From: Trypanosoma brucei gambiense DAL972
Taxonomy: Eukaryota > Euglenozoa > Kinetoplastea > Trypanosomatida > Trypanosomatidae
DNA length: 64,000 nt
Reading direction: 5' to 3'
Assembly (NCBI RefSeq): GCF_000210295.1
Contig: NC_026737.1
Coordinates: 558,001-622,000 of the forward strand
A program made the translations under genes and the position numbers. The notes below the pieces were generated by a model that did not search any database, had not been told where the DNA came from, and saw only the letters and a list, made by a program, of their open reading frames with translations. The stretch's first letter is position 1, and every line of letters starts with the position of its first letter. This document shows positions 30,574 to 39,972 of this stretch, in pieces.

Positions 30574-30722
30574 CATACATTACAGATATACGTTTGCACG
30601 TACACGTAACGAACAGGTCGAGGGAGACCTTTAAGTATATCGAGTAAGCGTACCTGAGATACAAAAGCAGAAAAAAAAAGAGAGTCCGAAGTGGAGGTAA
30701 CGTACCGCGGAAGGTGAGAGCC

Positions 30723-33700
30723 ATGGGGTTTTGGCCGCGTTCCTTACTTGCCAGAGACTATGAGGTACCGAAGCGTCCCATTTTCCACCTTGAAGGATGG
30801 GATGTGGTTCAGGGAACGGACGCAGCCACTTACGTTTCGGGTGTTGTGCCCGACGGCGTTATGTACGGTACCAACGGGTGTTTAGGCGTACGGCATCATT
30901 GCGAGTCGGAAACGGTAGGGTACCGAACAAGTCTTTACATGAACGGCGTCTACCACAGTGCTCCCCTTAACGCGTACGTTGACAGTGAAGCGCTGCCAGA
31001 AGAGATTCAAGTTGGTGCCACCGTATGTGAAGTGACTCTCGACTGCTTCATTGATGGAGAATCCGGGACCCTTGGCGAGGCACCGTCGCAGAGGTTGAAC
31101 TTGCGAGACGCCACGTATTCTAGCACCAGCGTGGATGTCGTCAGCGGTGACGGTGGGCTTACTTTTGACTCCACATATCGCCAGGTTGTTTCTTTGAACG
31201 AGTTGGACCTCTGGTGCGCTGAGACTGTGTGCACCAACTTTTCCATCGACGCCTTGTCGAGTGGAACAGATTTCGCTTCACAAAACAATTCCGAGTCCTC
31301 AGCAAAACACATCGAAGAGGACATGTACAGCACTGAGTCCTCTACTTATTCTGTTGTTTTTATCGTTTCTGTTACTGTATCGCTGGATGACTGGTATCTT
31401 GTGGGTGGTGACTCCACGGAAAAACTGCTCATCGAATCCACCACGTCCGGCATATTGGTAGGCACTGAAACGGAAGCCTCATGCACAGTAGAATGCGGCG
31501 ACCGAACATACAAGATAGTCCCCGAGCAACAAGTGAGAAATGCTCCGGAGGACTTTTATACGCCCCACCGTGATTGCGGCTTCTCCCATGCAGCATACGT
31601 AAGCGAAAGCGAGAGTGAGCATCCACACTCTTCCCGTGCCGCTTGGAGAGGCACCTCCGGCTCGCGGGGTCGTGTATGCTTCCAAAAACAGTTCCCCTAT
31701 ACAATTACCCCCGACAACGTGCCTCAAAAGGTAACGTTGAGCTTTCATGCACGACATCACAATGGGGGGCTTCCACTTTCGCGGCCGTTTCCGTCTTTTG
31801 CGGATGTCGTGGCCGAGCAACGTCTCGTGTTGGACAATTTCTGGAGTACCTTTTGGATTGATATCCAGCGACAGGACGAGCTGCCGCCTAATCGCATGAA
31901 ACTTGGCCTAATATTTAATTCGTTTCGGTTGTTCTGTGTTTCTCGCAACCTGCAAAACGGCCTGCCACAGGCTGGCTGCTCAACAACTAAGAGTAATTTG
32001 CTGTATGACCTCCAACAGTACGTTTACCATGGCATCTACTATATTCTCACGTCGCCATCAAGTGCGCTTGCGCTCCTTCGCAGCCTCTATTGTATGCTTT
32101 CTCAGGCTCGAATGAACGCCCTTCGTCTATCGCTTGAACACGGCGCCGTATACCCACGCAGAACGATCACAGGGACGGAGTGTTGGCATTGTAGTACCCT
32201 CAACAACGCCCGGTTTCACGTCAATGCTGAGGTGGGCTATATAATAAATATGTATTTTTCTGCCGTGGAAAGCATTGACACGAACGATCGCTTGTGGCTG
32301 TTGGAGCTCATGTTAGAGACAGCACGTGTTTGGTCGCAAGTTGGGGAGTGGGTGGAAAATGAAGGTGTGTTTCGTTTGGACAATATTGCCGGCCCGGATG
32401 AGTACAACGGTAACGCGGCAGGGAACTTTTACGTTCACCTCTCGGCAAAGCTACACTTGAGAAATGCTTACAATCTTTACGAGGAACAACAAAAAATCGT
32501 TGGTGATGAAGCTATATTTTGTCTGCTGCAGGGAATTAACATGGACATATCGGAACTTGAAAACTTCAGGACCATCTCCAACGAGATTGTTGTGCGACGT
32601 GACAACCACCTTGATGTTTTTTTGGTGCATGATCACTTTGACACACTGAAAGAATGGAAGGGGGAGCGTCCAAAGCACCCCTTGTCCATGAACTACCACC
32701 CTCTTGCAATATACCGTCATAAAGTTGTGAATATTCCCGAAGTCCTTCTCGGCATGTTGTTGTACCCAGCCGAGTTTGAGCGAAAGGATTTGCTGCAGAA
32801 CTTGTCCTACTACGCCCCGCTCTGCACGCATGACTCGGCGGAGTCATTGGCTATTGTTGCGTGTGTGGAGTTCCGAGCGAACGGTCGCTTCACTCACGGC
32901 ATGCCGCTACTATGTTCATTGGCTAGCTTGGATTTAGATAACATCATTTACGCTGCCGACGAAGGACTTGATTTTGGTGCCATGTCCGCAACGTGGATTG
33001 CCGTTGTCATGGGTATTGGTGGTGTTAAGATCACGTCTCGTAGTCTGCACTTAGACCCTTCCTTTCCCGCTGGGTTGAGTGTACTTAGTTTCACTCTGCA
33101 CTGGCGTGGGGCGACCCTGCGGACGCGTGTAGAGAAGGACTGCATAACGTATGACCTGATGGCAGGGGATAGCATACGATTTATTCATGCCAACAGACAT
33201 CGCATCCATTTGCATTCCGGATGCAGGCAGAGCGTCGCCCGCAAGCAAGTCGCTATACCGCAGCCCATGAGCAGCATGCATGGGGAATTTGCCGGTGCCA
33301 TTTTTTTGTGCGAGACGCTTTTTGACAGCGTCATGGAAATGAACTTCATTGCGTGGGGCAAAACGCTGGAGTCACTCTATGAGAACTATCGGGCGCTGCA
33401 CCTCCGCCACATCCCACCGCTCACAGCGGAAGAGTTCGTCGATAAAGTTATTTATCAGGCAGAGCACCGTGAGATTGCCTTCAGTGGGATTCACAATGTG
33501 CTACTGGACCGTGGAATAGACCTCCCACTCGGTTCACCCGACGATGCCGAAATTGTAGAGACGCGTTATGGTTTAGCCAACGCCAAGGTGGCAGAGTTGG
33601 AGGAGATGTGGTCTCGCGAGGCACCGTGTGTGAATCCAGCGATGCGGGCATTGCTGCGCGATTTGGAGGATAATGGAATACCGCTTGCGCTTGTGTCGTA

Positions 33701-34169
33701 CAGTCGAACCCTTAAGACACTGATGCAGTATCATCCAGAGGAGGCACTGCGTTTCCTCACGGCTATTGATGGCGATGAGGCGCATGAGCGGCACATCAAG
33801 AGCCGACCGCATCTCGACATTTTCGTTCGTGCAGCCGAAAAGATCCACGTGGAGCCGAGTCGTTGTCTGATCTTCTCTTCTCACATCGACAGTAACTTCA
33901 AAGTGTCGGAGCTCTCTTACTTCCGCATGGTGTTTGATGTGGAGGACCCCTTTGCGGCGCGGGTGCGGGGATCCAAAACCTGCGAGTATCCCTCCATGCT
34001 GAGGCCCGCAGCGGCTGATGGGGATGTGCGGCCACTTGTGATTAACTTGAAGCGGGATAAGTTTCCCACAACTGTAGACGGGTTGGAAAGCATTTTATGC
34101 GGCCCAGTGGCGTCGGGTTCTGATCTCGCCGCTGCGGGTGATGCTCCGCCAAGTGATCCCTGCAGTTAA
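30723..34169 (+). CDS. GH65-family disaccharide phosphorylase fused to a degenerate beta-phosphoglucomutase domain
   Basis: This 1148-residue protein begins with the GH65 N-terminal beta-sandwich (about 20-300), including GWDVVQGTDAATYVSGVVPDG-like start and YGTNGCLGVR. The (alpha/alpha)6 catalytic domain follows (about 370-770) with the family signature IAGPDEYNG; Glu560 fits the catalytic acid of GH65 phosphorylases. The GH65 C-terminal domain (about 775-850) carries the MSATWIAVVMGIGG segment. GH65 phosphorylases split trehalose, maltose or kojibiose with phosphate to give beta-glucose 1-phosphate. The C-terminal part (about 855-1085) has the order of a HAD beta-phosphoglucomutase, but its nucleophile motif FDLDG reads FLCET (Leu862, Glu864 in place of the two Asp), and the last acidic motif reads SSHIDS. 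The mutase is therefore probably inactive. The disaccharide used cannot be read from sequence. Confidence 0.85.
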   Translation: MGFWPRSLLARDYEVPKRPIFHLEGWDVVQGTDAATYVSGVVPDGVMYGTNGCLGVRHHCESETVGYRTSLYMNGVYHSAPLNAYVDSEALPEEIQVGATVCEVTLDCFIDGESGTLGEAPSQRLNLRDATYSSTSVDVVSGDGGLTFDSTYRQVVSLNELDLWCAETVCTNFSIDALSSGTDFASQNNSESSAKHIEEDMYSTESSTYSVVFIVSVTVSLDDWYLVGGDSTEKLLIESTTSGILVGTETEASCTVECGDRTYKIVPEQQVRNAPEDFYTPHRDCGFSHAAYVSESESEHPHSSRAAWRGTSGSRGRVCFQKQFPYTITPDNVPQKVTLSFHARHHNGGLPLSRPFPSFADVVAEQRLVLDNFWSTFWIDIQRQDELPPNRMKLGLIFNSFRLFCVSRNLQNGLPQAGCSTTKSNLLYDLQQYVYHGIYYILTSPSSALALLRSLYCMLSQARMNALRLSLEHGAVYPRRTITGTECWHCSTLNNARFHVNAEVGYIINMYFSAVESIDTNDRLWLLELMLETARVWSQVGEWVENEGVFRLDNIAGPDEYNGNAAGNFYVHLSAKLHLRNAYNLYEEQQKIVGDEAIFCLLQGINMDISELENFRTISNEIVVRRDNHLDVFLVHDHFDTLKEWKGERPKHPLSMNYHPLAIYRHKVVNIPEVLLGMLLYPAEFERKDLLQNLSYYAPLCTHDSAESLAIVACVEFRANGRFTHGMPLLCSLASLDLDNIIYAADEGLDFGAMSATWIAVVMGIGGVKITSRSLHLDPSFPAGLSVLSFTLHWRGATLRTRVEKDCITYDLMAGDSIRFIHANRHRIHLHSGCRQSVARKQVAIPQPMSSMHGEFAGAIFLCETLFDSVMEMNFIAWGKTLESLYENYRALHLRHIPPLTAEEFVDKVIYQAEHREIAFSGIHNVLLDRGIDLPLGSPDDAEIVETRYGLANAKVAELEEMWSREAPCVNPAMRALLRDLEDNGIPLALVSYSRTLKTLMQYHPEEALRFLTAIDGDEAHERHIKSRPHLDIFVRAAEKIHVEPSRCLIFSSHIDSNFKVSELSYFRMVFDVEDPFAARVRGSKTCEYPSMLRPAAADGDVRPLVINLKRDKFPTTVDGLESILCGPVASGSDLAAAGDAPPSDPCS

Positions 34170-34172
34170 GGA

Positions 34173-34300
34173 AAGAAAGAAAAAGAAGGAGGAGGGGAAA
34201 AAAACGCAAGGATAGAGGGTTTAGTAGGAAGGCAAAAAGGAAAGCAAAGCCCCTTCCATCCTTGCGTTTTTTCTCCCCCTCCTCCTTCTTTTTCTTTCTT
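34173..34300. repeat. near-perfect 40-bp inverted repeat just after the GH65 stop codon
   Basis: Left arm 34173-34213 is purine-rich; right arm 34258-34300 is its reverse complement. Twenty-five pairs and fifteen pairs are separated by a 1/3-base internal loop, with a 44-base hairpin loop. The left arm starts 4 bases after the stop codon. The right arm also is a polypyrimidine tract, and CAG follows at 34347-34349. Confidence 0.85.
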
Positions 34301-36319
34301 CTCTCTGTATACTCGCTTTTCCCTCGTCACACACGCCTTACACATGCAGGATACGTCAGTCGCAGACGGGCAAACAGCACCGGCAAGATTAGAGAGTGTC
34401 TTCGGTGATTGACCGAAAGGACAAAAAAAAAACGCAAAAAAAAATCCACATTAAAGAGACGGAAAAATGGAGAGAGAGAGAGAGAAAAGGGGCGAGTGAA
34501 TATATCAATAAATGAAGTAGAGTGGGATTGAGAAATAATATTGCCTCGGCTGGTCAATGTGCATAATAAGGAGCGTAAATGAATGAAGAAAGGAATGGGA
34601 AACGGGATGTGTTAACTCCTAAAGGTGTAGATAAGAAAGGTGTGAAGTGTGTCTGTGTGTGTTTGTGTACGTGGGAAGGATGCACGAGAAAATATATGTG
34701 AATTGACTCTCCCCTCCTTTTCTCCCATTTGGCCGTAACGAAAGGAAACGCAAGACGAAACAAATAAAGGGTGGAGAACGAAAAAAAAAACGAAAGCAAC
34801 ATTAAAGACAACAATAACGATGGCGAAGTGTATCCTTCACAACTGTCTTCCATTTTAAATTCACCTATTTTTGTTTTATGCCAAGGTAAATTATAAACAT
34901 GAGAGGGGAAAAAACAATGAGAACGTGCGTATTTTTATTGGTTTCTTTTACCGTTTCAAGTGTCAGCAAGCGGATGACACGACTACCAAGTTGCAAAGTA
35001 GAGGGGAATGGTAATAAGCGCATTACACTTTACAGCGCGTGTAAGAAACGGGAAAGCAGAAGAGGAAGTCTTTTTTTTTTTTTAAGAAAAAACAAAACAG
35101 AAAACAACGGGAAGCAAAACCAAAAGTTATTGCGTCCGAATATGTGTTAATTAGTTGAATGGGAAACCCTGCTTTTGTGTTTGGCCGTATTTCAAAATGA
35201 AGAACGGCGTACCTCACACCATGAGGGTTTTTTTCTTCTTTTTTTTGTTTAAATTTTTTTAAAAAAGGTTCCGCAAAACGAAGTTATTTACGTATTATTC
35301 AACGGGTAAAACGGTGAAGGGGAAATTAATTTTAAACAATAAAAAGATTTCATGAAGAAGTGAAAGGAAAGAGAGAAAAGTAGAAGAGGCGGTAAGATAA
35401 AGTCATTAGTTTGTGTGTGCGTGTTTTTTTTTCCAATTTTTCGCTCTTGATTCATTTGACTTTTTCGCGCTTCACCGTGGCTTTTATCATTATTAATTGA
35501 TTAACCTTCCTTTCGGAAAATAACATGTGCCCCCCCCCCTACGGGTCTTAACGGGACGGTCACCAAAAAAAAAAAAGAAGGGAGGAATGATGCCAACAAC
35601 GAAGGGGTATGGCGCGATTCCATAGACCCCAGTTTGCCGAGAGAAGTTTTACTTCGCATCATATTTCAGGTTGTGTTTTTTTTTTAATTTTTCGCTTCGG
35701 ATCGTCTTTTTTTTTTTTTCCTCCCCTTCCACAACTCTTTTTCACCTTCACACCTTTCATTCTCCCTTAAAGCTCTTGTCCTTATCAACATCTAGTGCTA
35801 CACATTTGATGGTGTGCTCTAACCATACTCCATTTATTTATTTATTTTTGATTTACTTCTTCATTTTCGTTTACGTGCTTAATTTCACTTTTTTTTTCTC
35901 ATTCCATTCCATTCCATTTTTTGTTTTGTTTTTGATTGTTTGATACGTGATTTTGAGTTGTTGAGAAGAAGAAGTGATGGTGAGTTGAAGCGATGCCAGT
36001 GTGGTGGCATCCGCTTTTTTTCTACACGTTTGTGCCTTCGTCTAAAAAAAGAAAGATGTGTTTGATTATCGGTTCACTTATTCCAGCATTTGACATCTTA
36101 TGTATGCCTTATTTGTTGTTGTTTTTTCTTTTATTATTTTCCTTTCGATTTGAAAACTGCTATTTTATTTTTCTATTTTTTTTATTTTGCATTTTCACTT
36201 GTACTGCTATTTCCCCTTCCCTTCCTCTAACTTGAGTGCTGGCCTTTCAGCTACCCCTGGGGGAAAAAAAAAAGAAATAAACGGTGAAGTTTGGGAAGGG
36301 GGTGATGAGAACCAACCTT

Positions 36320-36321
<2 letters not shown>

Positions 36322-36351
<30 letters not shown>
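36322..36351. repeat. TA dinucleotide microsatellite
   Basis: Fifteen uninterrupted AT units in the spacer before the small membrane-protein gene. Confidence 0.9.
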
Positions 36352-36353
<2 letters not shown>

Positions 36354-36658
36354 TTTTTTCTATGTTAGTGTTTATTTTTTTTATTTTTAGTTGATGTGCA
36401 TGTCCTCTCTTTTATCTGTTTTTTTTTTATTTACCATAAAATCTCCAAAGTCAGCTGCTACCGTCAATCTTCCCTTATCTCGAGTAGTTTGAGGAAGAAT
36501 AGAAATGCCCTTCTTAAAGCAATTGAGTGGGATTTCTGAAAAGTGAAATTAGCGTGAGACAGCTCCAGTAATTATTATTATTATTATTATTTTCTTCTTC
36601 AATCCAAGTGTCGTTTCACGTCATGGAGTGGGGCGATATCAGCCGCGGTTGTTGCGCT

Positions 36659-36757
36659 CCACTTCTTCCCTCCATCTTCCTGCTTTCGCTTGAATTATAT
36701 CTCTCTTAACTCATCCTACTTCCTTCTCTTTTCCTTTCCTTTTCTTCTTGACGTAAG
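36659..36757 (+). promoter_or_regulatory. predicted trans-splice signal of the small membrane-protein gene
   Basis: About 90 bases of C/T-rich sequence end in GTAAG with AG at 36756-36757. The ATG at 36815 is the first one afterwards. This signal is the main reason to accept the short gene as real. Confidence 0.55.
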
Positions 36758-36814
36758 TTTTCCCAATATTCGCATCAAGTAGGTAGTAAGTTCTACCTAT
36801 AGTATTAAGAGATT

Positions 36815-37237
36815 ATGACTCTTGCGGATACGCTACACCCCGTCTTCGTATTTATTCTCATCGTTAATGCCGTTTCCTGTGCATTTCCATTACTTTCACA
36901 CCGTCTTGTGTTTTACCCCATCGTGTTTGTGGCTCTCGGCCTGCTCTACGTGACTCTGCTGGTCTTACTAATGGGTGCAACAGTTATGATGCGAAATCAA
37001 TCCTTTAGTGACCATCGTGTGAAGGAAAATACTCTTATAATAATTAAGCGAGATGTGAACATGACAACATGGATGGTGATATCAACTGTAGTTATGGTTG
37101 CTTGGATGTACTGCTGGGCCCGTCGCGTGTGGTTAGTGTATATTCTTCCCATGGTGGAGGAGTACAATGCGTTCAAAAGTCGACGTTGGGCCGATGCATT
37201 AGACTTACGGGGTCGTATGAAGCCGACTGTTTCATGA
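36815..37237 (+). CDS. small multi-span membrane protein, function unknown
   Basis: This 140-residue protein has three clear hydrophobic segments, at about 8-28, 32-57 and 84-106. The short loops between them carry few charges. After the last span comes a charged C-terminal tail (about 115-140, with several Arg, Lys and Glu). The first span could act as a signal anchor. The segment NQSF at about 61-64 is a possible N-glycosylation site in the loop between spans 2 and 3. No family is recognised; trypanosome genomes contain many such short membrane proteins. The strong splice signal and clean ATG support coding. Confidence 0.65.
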   Translation: MTLADTLHPVFVFILIVNAVSCAFPLLSHRLVFYPIVFVALGLLYVTLLVLLMGATVMMRNQSFSDHRVKENTLIIIKRDVNMTTWMVISTVVMVAWMYCWARRVWLVYILPMVEEYNAFKSRRWADALDLRGRMKPTVS

Positions 37238-37740
37238 TTGCAACTACATTTCTCCATTTGTGGTGGCACGTTGGTTTGAAATTGCCGCGGCTTTTGTGCA
37301 TGTGTGCATGTGTATGTGTTGTTTGCATCCATCGCGTCATTGTGACCGAATATACGAAAAGGGCACTGTAAATGAAGAGTGGGGAGTGGCATTAGTGGCG
37401 GGTGTCCACAGAAATTTGTTGTGCACCGCGCTCCTCTGGTTGGGCACTTCTCCGTGAAGTTTTGGAACTGATTTGCTTTCCTCATTTTCTTCCTCGTTGG
37501 TGTTTCGTTGTCAAATGTTTCTTTTATTTCATGTACCATTTCTGCTTATTGATTTCGTTAAGTTCAACATTTCGCCGCAAAGACGACGTTAGGTTTTTTG
37601 GGGCGGCGAAACTCAGGGTGATCATTGGAGGTGTGACGGTGCCACAAAGTAACCTTATTTTTTTGTCAAGCGGAGACCCTCTAACTCAGGCGTGCTGGAC
37701 ACAACATTCAGGTGTGGAAGTGCACTTAATAGAGTACGCG

Positions 37741-37742
<2 letters not shown>

Positions 37743-37790
<48 letters not shown>

Positions 37791-37812
37791 TATATATATA
37801 TATATATATATA
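37743..37812. repeat. compound CA/TA microsatellite
   Basis: Twenty-two CA units (37743-37787, last one partial) are followed by about eleven TA units (37790-37812). Confidence 0.92.
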
Positions 37813-37928
37813 ATATACGTATTCAGTAACTGATCAACAGCAACGCTGTGGTACGCCACCCGCCGCTTCGGGTTCTCCGTGAGAGCACTGATACCCACAA
37901 GTAATAAAAGGGTTGACATATCAAACAT

Positions 37929-37982
37929 CGTCGTCTCTTACGCTTTTGCCTCCGCTTCTTCGTTACCTTCCGCTTCTGGAAG
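37929..37982 (+). promoter_or_regulatory. predicted trans-splice signal of the PDE12-like gene
   Basis: A C/T-rich tract of about 50 bases ends at AG 37981-37982, leaving a 5' UTR of 25 bases. It decides the start: the ATG at 38008 is the first after it. Confidence 0.6.
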
Positions 37983-38007
37983 CAGCAGATCGGTGAGCGT
38001 GGCGCGA

Positions 38008-39972
38008 ATGGCACGGCACCCCAACACGGCGATTGTGCTGCAACCCACCAATAGTGCCATTATCACTTTGGACTTATGTCTGCAACTCGGCGGCCCATCA
38101 GCACCGTTATGGCGGAAGAGCGTAGCAAGAGACGAGAATGAGGCAGCTGACAGAGCAATTGAACGACTTAGGATTCTCATCGCGCAGTCCGCGGGGGACA
38201 AAAAGAGCAAAAAGACGTCACGCGAGGAGATTTTGAAGAATTGTCAGCCAATTGAAGTTCTTGGCGTGTCAAGCGAGGGGGAGCAGATCTTAAATGAAGA
38301 AAATGGCCTAACCAAGCTTAACACTTCTGTTTCCAATAAGGAATTCTGGAGGAACGTCAGACAAATGTTGATTGGGTCAACTGTTGTGCCGGTTAAATAC
38401 AACGTTCCCACCATTACTGCGGTAGTGCCACCCTCAGCGCTGTACGTGGGAGCCCCAGCAGTTTGCGCGGGCATCACAGCCCTCTTTACCACAGAGGTAG
38501 ATGTTCAGTATGAATGGTGCGCACGCGCCGCTCCCAAGAGTCCTGCGGGCACGGGCGCTTCTTCTGATGCCACTGTGCGCGTAATCAGTACTAAACCCGT
38601 TTTTACTCCTACAACACGGGAGTTGGGTGAGTCGCTGTTTCTTCGCGTCCTACCGGAGCCGGGTTCAGATTTGTGCACACAAGTGGAGCTCCCTCAGGTT
38701 CGTGCCGAAGTGCCTCCAATGGATCGCTGGACTCAAACAAAGCAATCTGTGGAAGCACCGAGCTTTAGGATGGTTACGTACAACGTCTTGCACGAGGAGT
38801 TCTGTAGCACGAGTTCGGCAAAGAAAACCATTTATCCCTTCGCAACAGATGATATTCTGTCGCTAGAGTACCGACAGAGCCGTATCGTGCAGGAACTTCT
38901 TGCATACAATGGTGATATTATCTGTTTGCAGGAATGCGGGAAAAAAGTGTACCAGCAATTTTTTTCCCGTGTTATGACTCAGTACGGCTATGAGGGATGC
39001 TATACAAACAAGAATGGTGGTGTAAGGGAGGGATGTGCATGTTTTTGGAGGCGCAGTAGATTCTTCCTGCAGGAAAAGGATGAATTTCCGCTCAACTGGT
39101 CAACGATGGAGAAGGAACATCCAGCTCTGGCAGCTGAGGTGACCCGTCATCCCGAGTTGAAGGAGGCGTTGGAGAATGTTACTTCGATTGGCGCCTTGGT
39201 ATTACTGAAAGATAACGCGACAAACGAAGAGTTGGTGGTTGGGAACACGCATTTGTTCTATCATGCAAACGCCTGCCATATTCGGCTTCTACAGGTATAC
39301 ATGCTTCTTCACAAACTGAAGAGCCGCAGTGATTCGCGCAGGGGTGTTGTCTTATGTGGGGACTTCAACTTTACCCACAGAACGGGTGGCTACAAATTAG
39401 TGACTACGGGACGTACGGAGGCGTCACATCACTCGTGGGCGAAAGGGGAAGTGTTCCACTGGGGTTGTGACCGCATGTTAGGCATCAACGCCGCTGAGGG
39501 AGCGGGGGGGTCTGCGGAAGTTGAAACGGGTTTGGACGTGAGAAGGGGAAAGGGGGAATCTGCCACGTGTGCTTCGAAAAACAATAAGAATGACACAAAT
39601 AACAATAATGAGAGTAATGGCAATAGTGTAGATGCGAGCACATCATGTGCCGCAACATCAGCTGATACTGGCGTTGCGTCAAGCGTAAAGGCTGATTACC
39701 GACCTCCATTTGATGTTTACCGTGCGGACATGGAGGCACCAATGCAGTTCACAGATGCGTATGGTGTAACGGATCCGGAAATGCCATGGACTAATTATAC
39801 AATGACATTCCGTGAGGTTATTGACTACGTTTTCTTCAACCCAGACCGCCTACTTGTCGTTCAGACAATTCCCATTCCACCAGAGAGTGAGCTGTCAGAA
39901 AATGTGGCTCTCCCGAACCGGAAGTACCCATCAGACCACGTTGCATTGATTGCCGATTTGTCGTACAAATAG
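38008..39972 (+). CDS. PDE12-like 2'-5' phosphodiesterase / poly(A)-specific exonuclease (EEP fold)
   Basis: This 654-residue protein follows human PDE12 along its whole length: an N-terminal beta-rich region (about 6-240) and the exonuclease-endonuclease-phosphatase domain (about 250-654). Active-site marks are TYNVLHEE, the metal-binding Glu309 in CLQEC, NTHLFYH, GDFNFT with Asp452 and Asn454, and SDH with Asp643 and His644. The YPF...LEYRQSRIVQELLAYN segment is diagnostic of PDE12 within the CCR4-type family. Human PDE12 works in mitochondria, removing poly(A) from transcripts and tRNAs, and degrades 2',5'-oligoadenylate. An Asn/Ser-rich insertion of about 80 residues (about 495-575) splits the catalytic domain. 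The N-terminus (MARHPNTAIV) is not an obvious presequence, so location is open. Confidence 0.88.
   Translation: MARHPNTAIVLQPTNSAIITLDLCLQLGGPSAPLWRKSVARDENEAADRAIERLRILIAQSAGDKKSKKTSREEILKNCQPIEVLGVSSEGEQILNEENGLTKLNTSVSNKEFWRNVRQMLIGSTVVPVKYNVPTITAVVPPSALYVGAPAVCAGITALFTTEVDVQYEWCARAAPKSPAGTGASSDATVRVISTKPVFTPTTRELGESLFLRVLPEPGSDLCTQVELPQVRAEVPPMDRWTQTKQSVEAPSFRMVTYNVLHEEFCSTSSAKKTIYPFATDDILSLEYRQSRIVQELLAYNGDIICLQECGKKVYQQFFSRVMTQYGYEGCYTNKNGGVREGCACFWRRSRFFLQEKDEFPLNWSTMEKEHPALAAEVTRHPELKEALENVTSIGALVLLKDNATNEELVVGNTHLFYHANACHIRLLQVYMLLHKLKSRSDSRRGVVLCGDFNFTHRTGGYKLVTTGRTEASHHSWAKGEVFHWGCDRMLGINAAEGAGGSAEVETGLDVRRGKGESATCASKNNKNDTNNNNESNGNSVDASTSCAATSADTGVASSVKADYRPPFDVYRADMEAPMQFTDAYGVTDPEMPWTNYTMTFREVIDYVFFNPDRLLVVQTIPIPPESELSENVALPNRKYPSDHVALIADLSYK

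Larger units (their letters stand above)
29722..30722. other. intergenic spacer, no gene seen
   Basis: The most likely splice acceptor for the next gene is CAG at 30488-30490 after a C/T tract starting at about 30456. The resulting 5' UTR of about 230 bases contains a TA microsatellite (30551-30573) and no ATG before 30723. Confidence 0.6.
34170..36814. other. long spacer (2.6 kb), no gene seen
   Basis: The first 1.2 kb (to about 35390) is purine-rich on the + strand, unusual for spacers here; the rest is strongly T-rich. It holds a 40-bp inverted repeat (34173-34300), a TA microsatellite (36322-36351) and an ATT repeat (about 36572-36592). No ORF has a credible product. A pyrimidine tract ending in AAG at 36755-36757 is the likely acceptor of the next gene. 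Confidence 0.6.
37238..38007. other. intergenic spacer with CA/TA microsatellite and splice signal
   Basis: No gene is seen. It contains a compound CA/TA microsatellite (37743-37812) and a C/T tract ending at AG 37981-37982. The frame of the next gene is open back to a GTG at 37879, but those codons only translate the pyrimidine tract. Confidence 0.65.
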
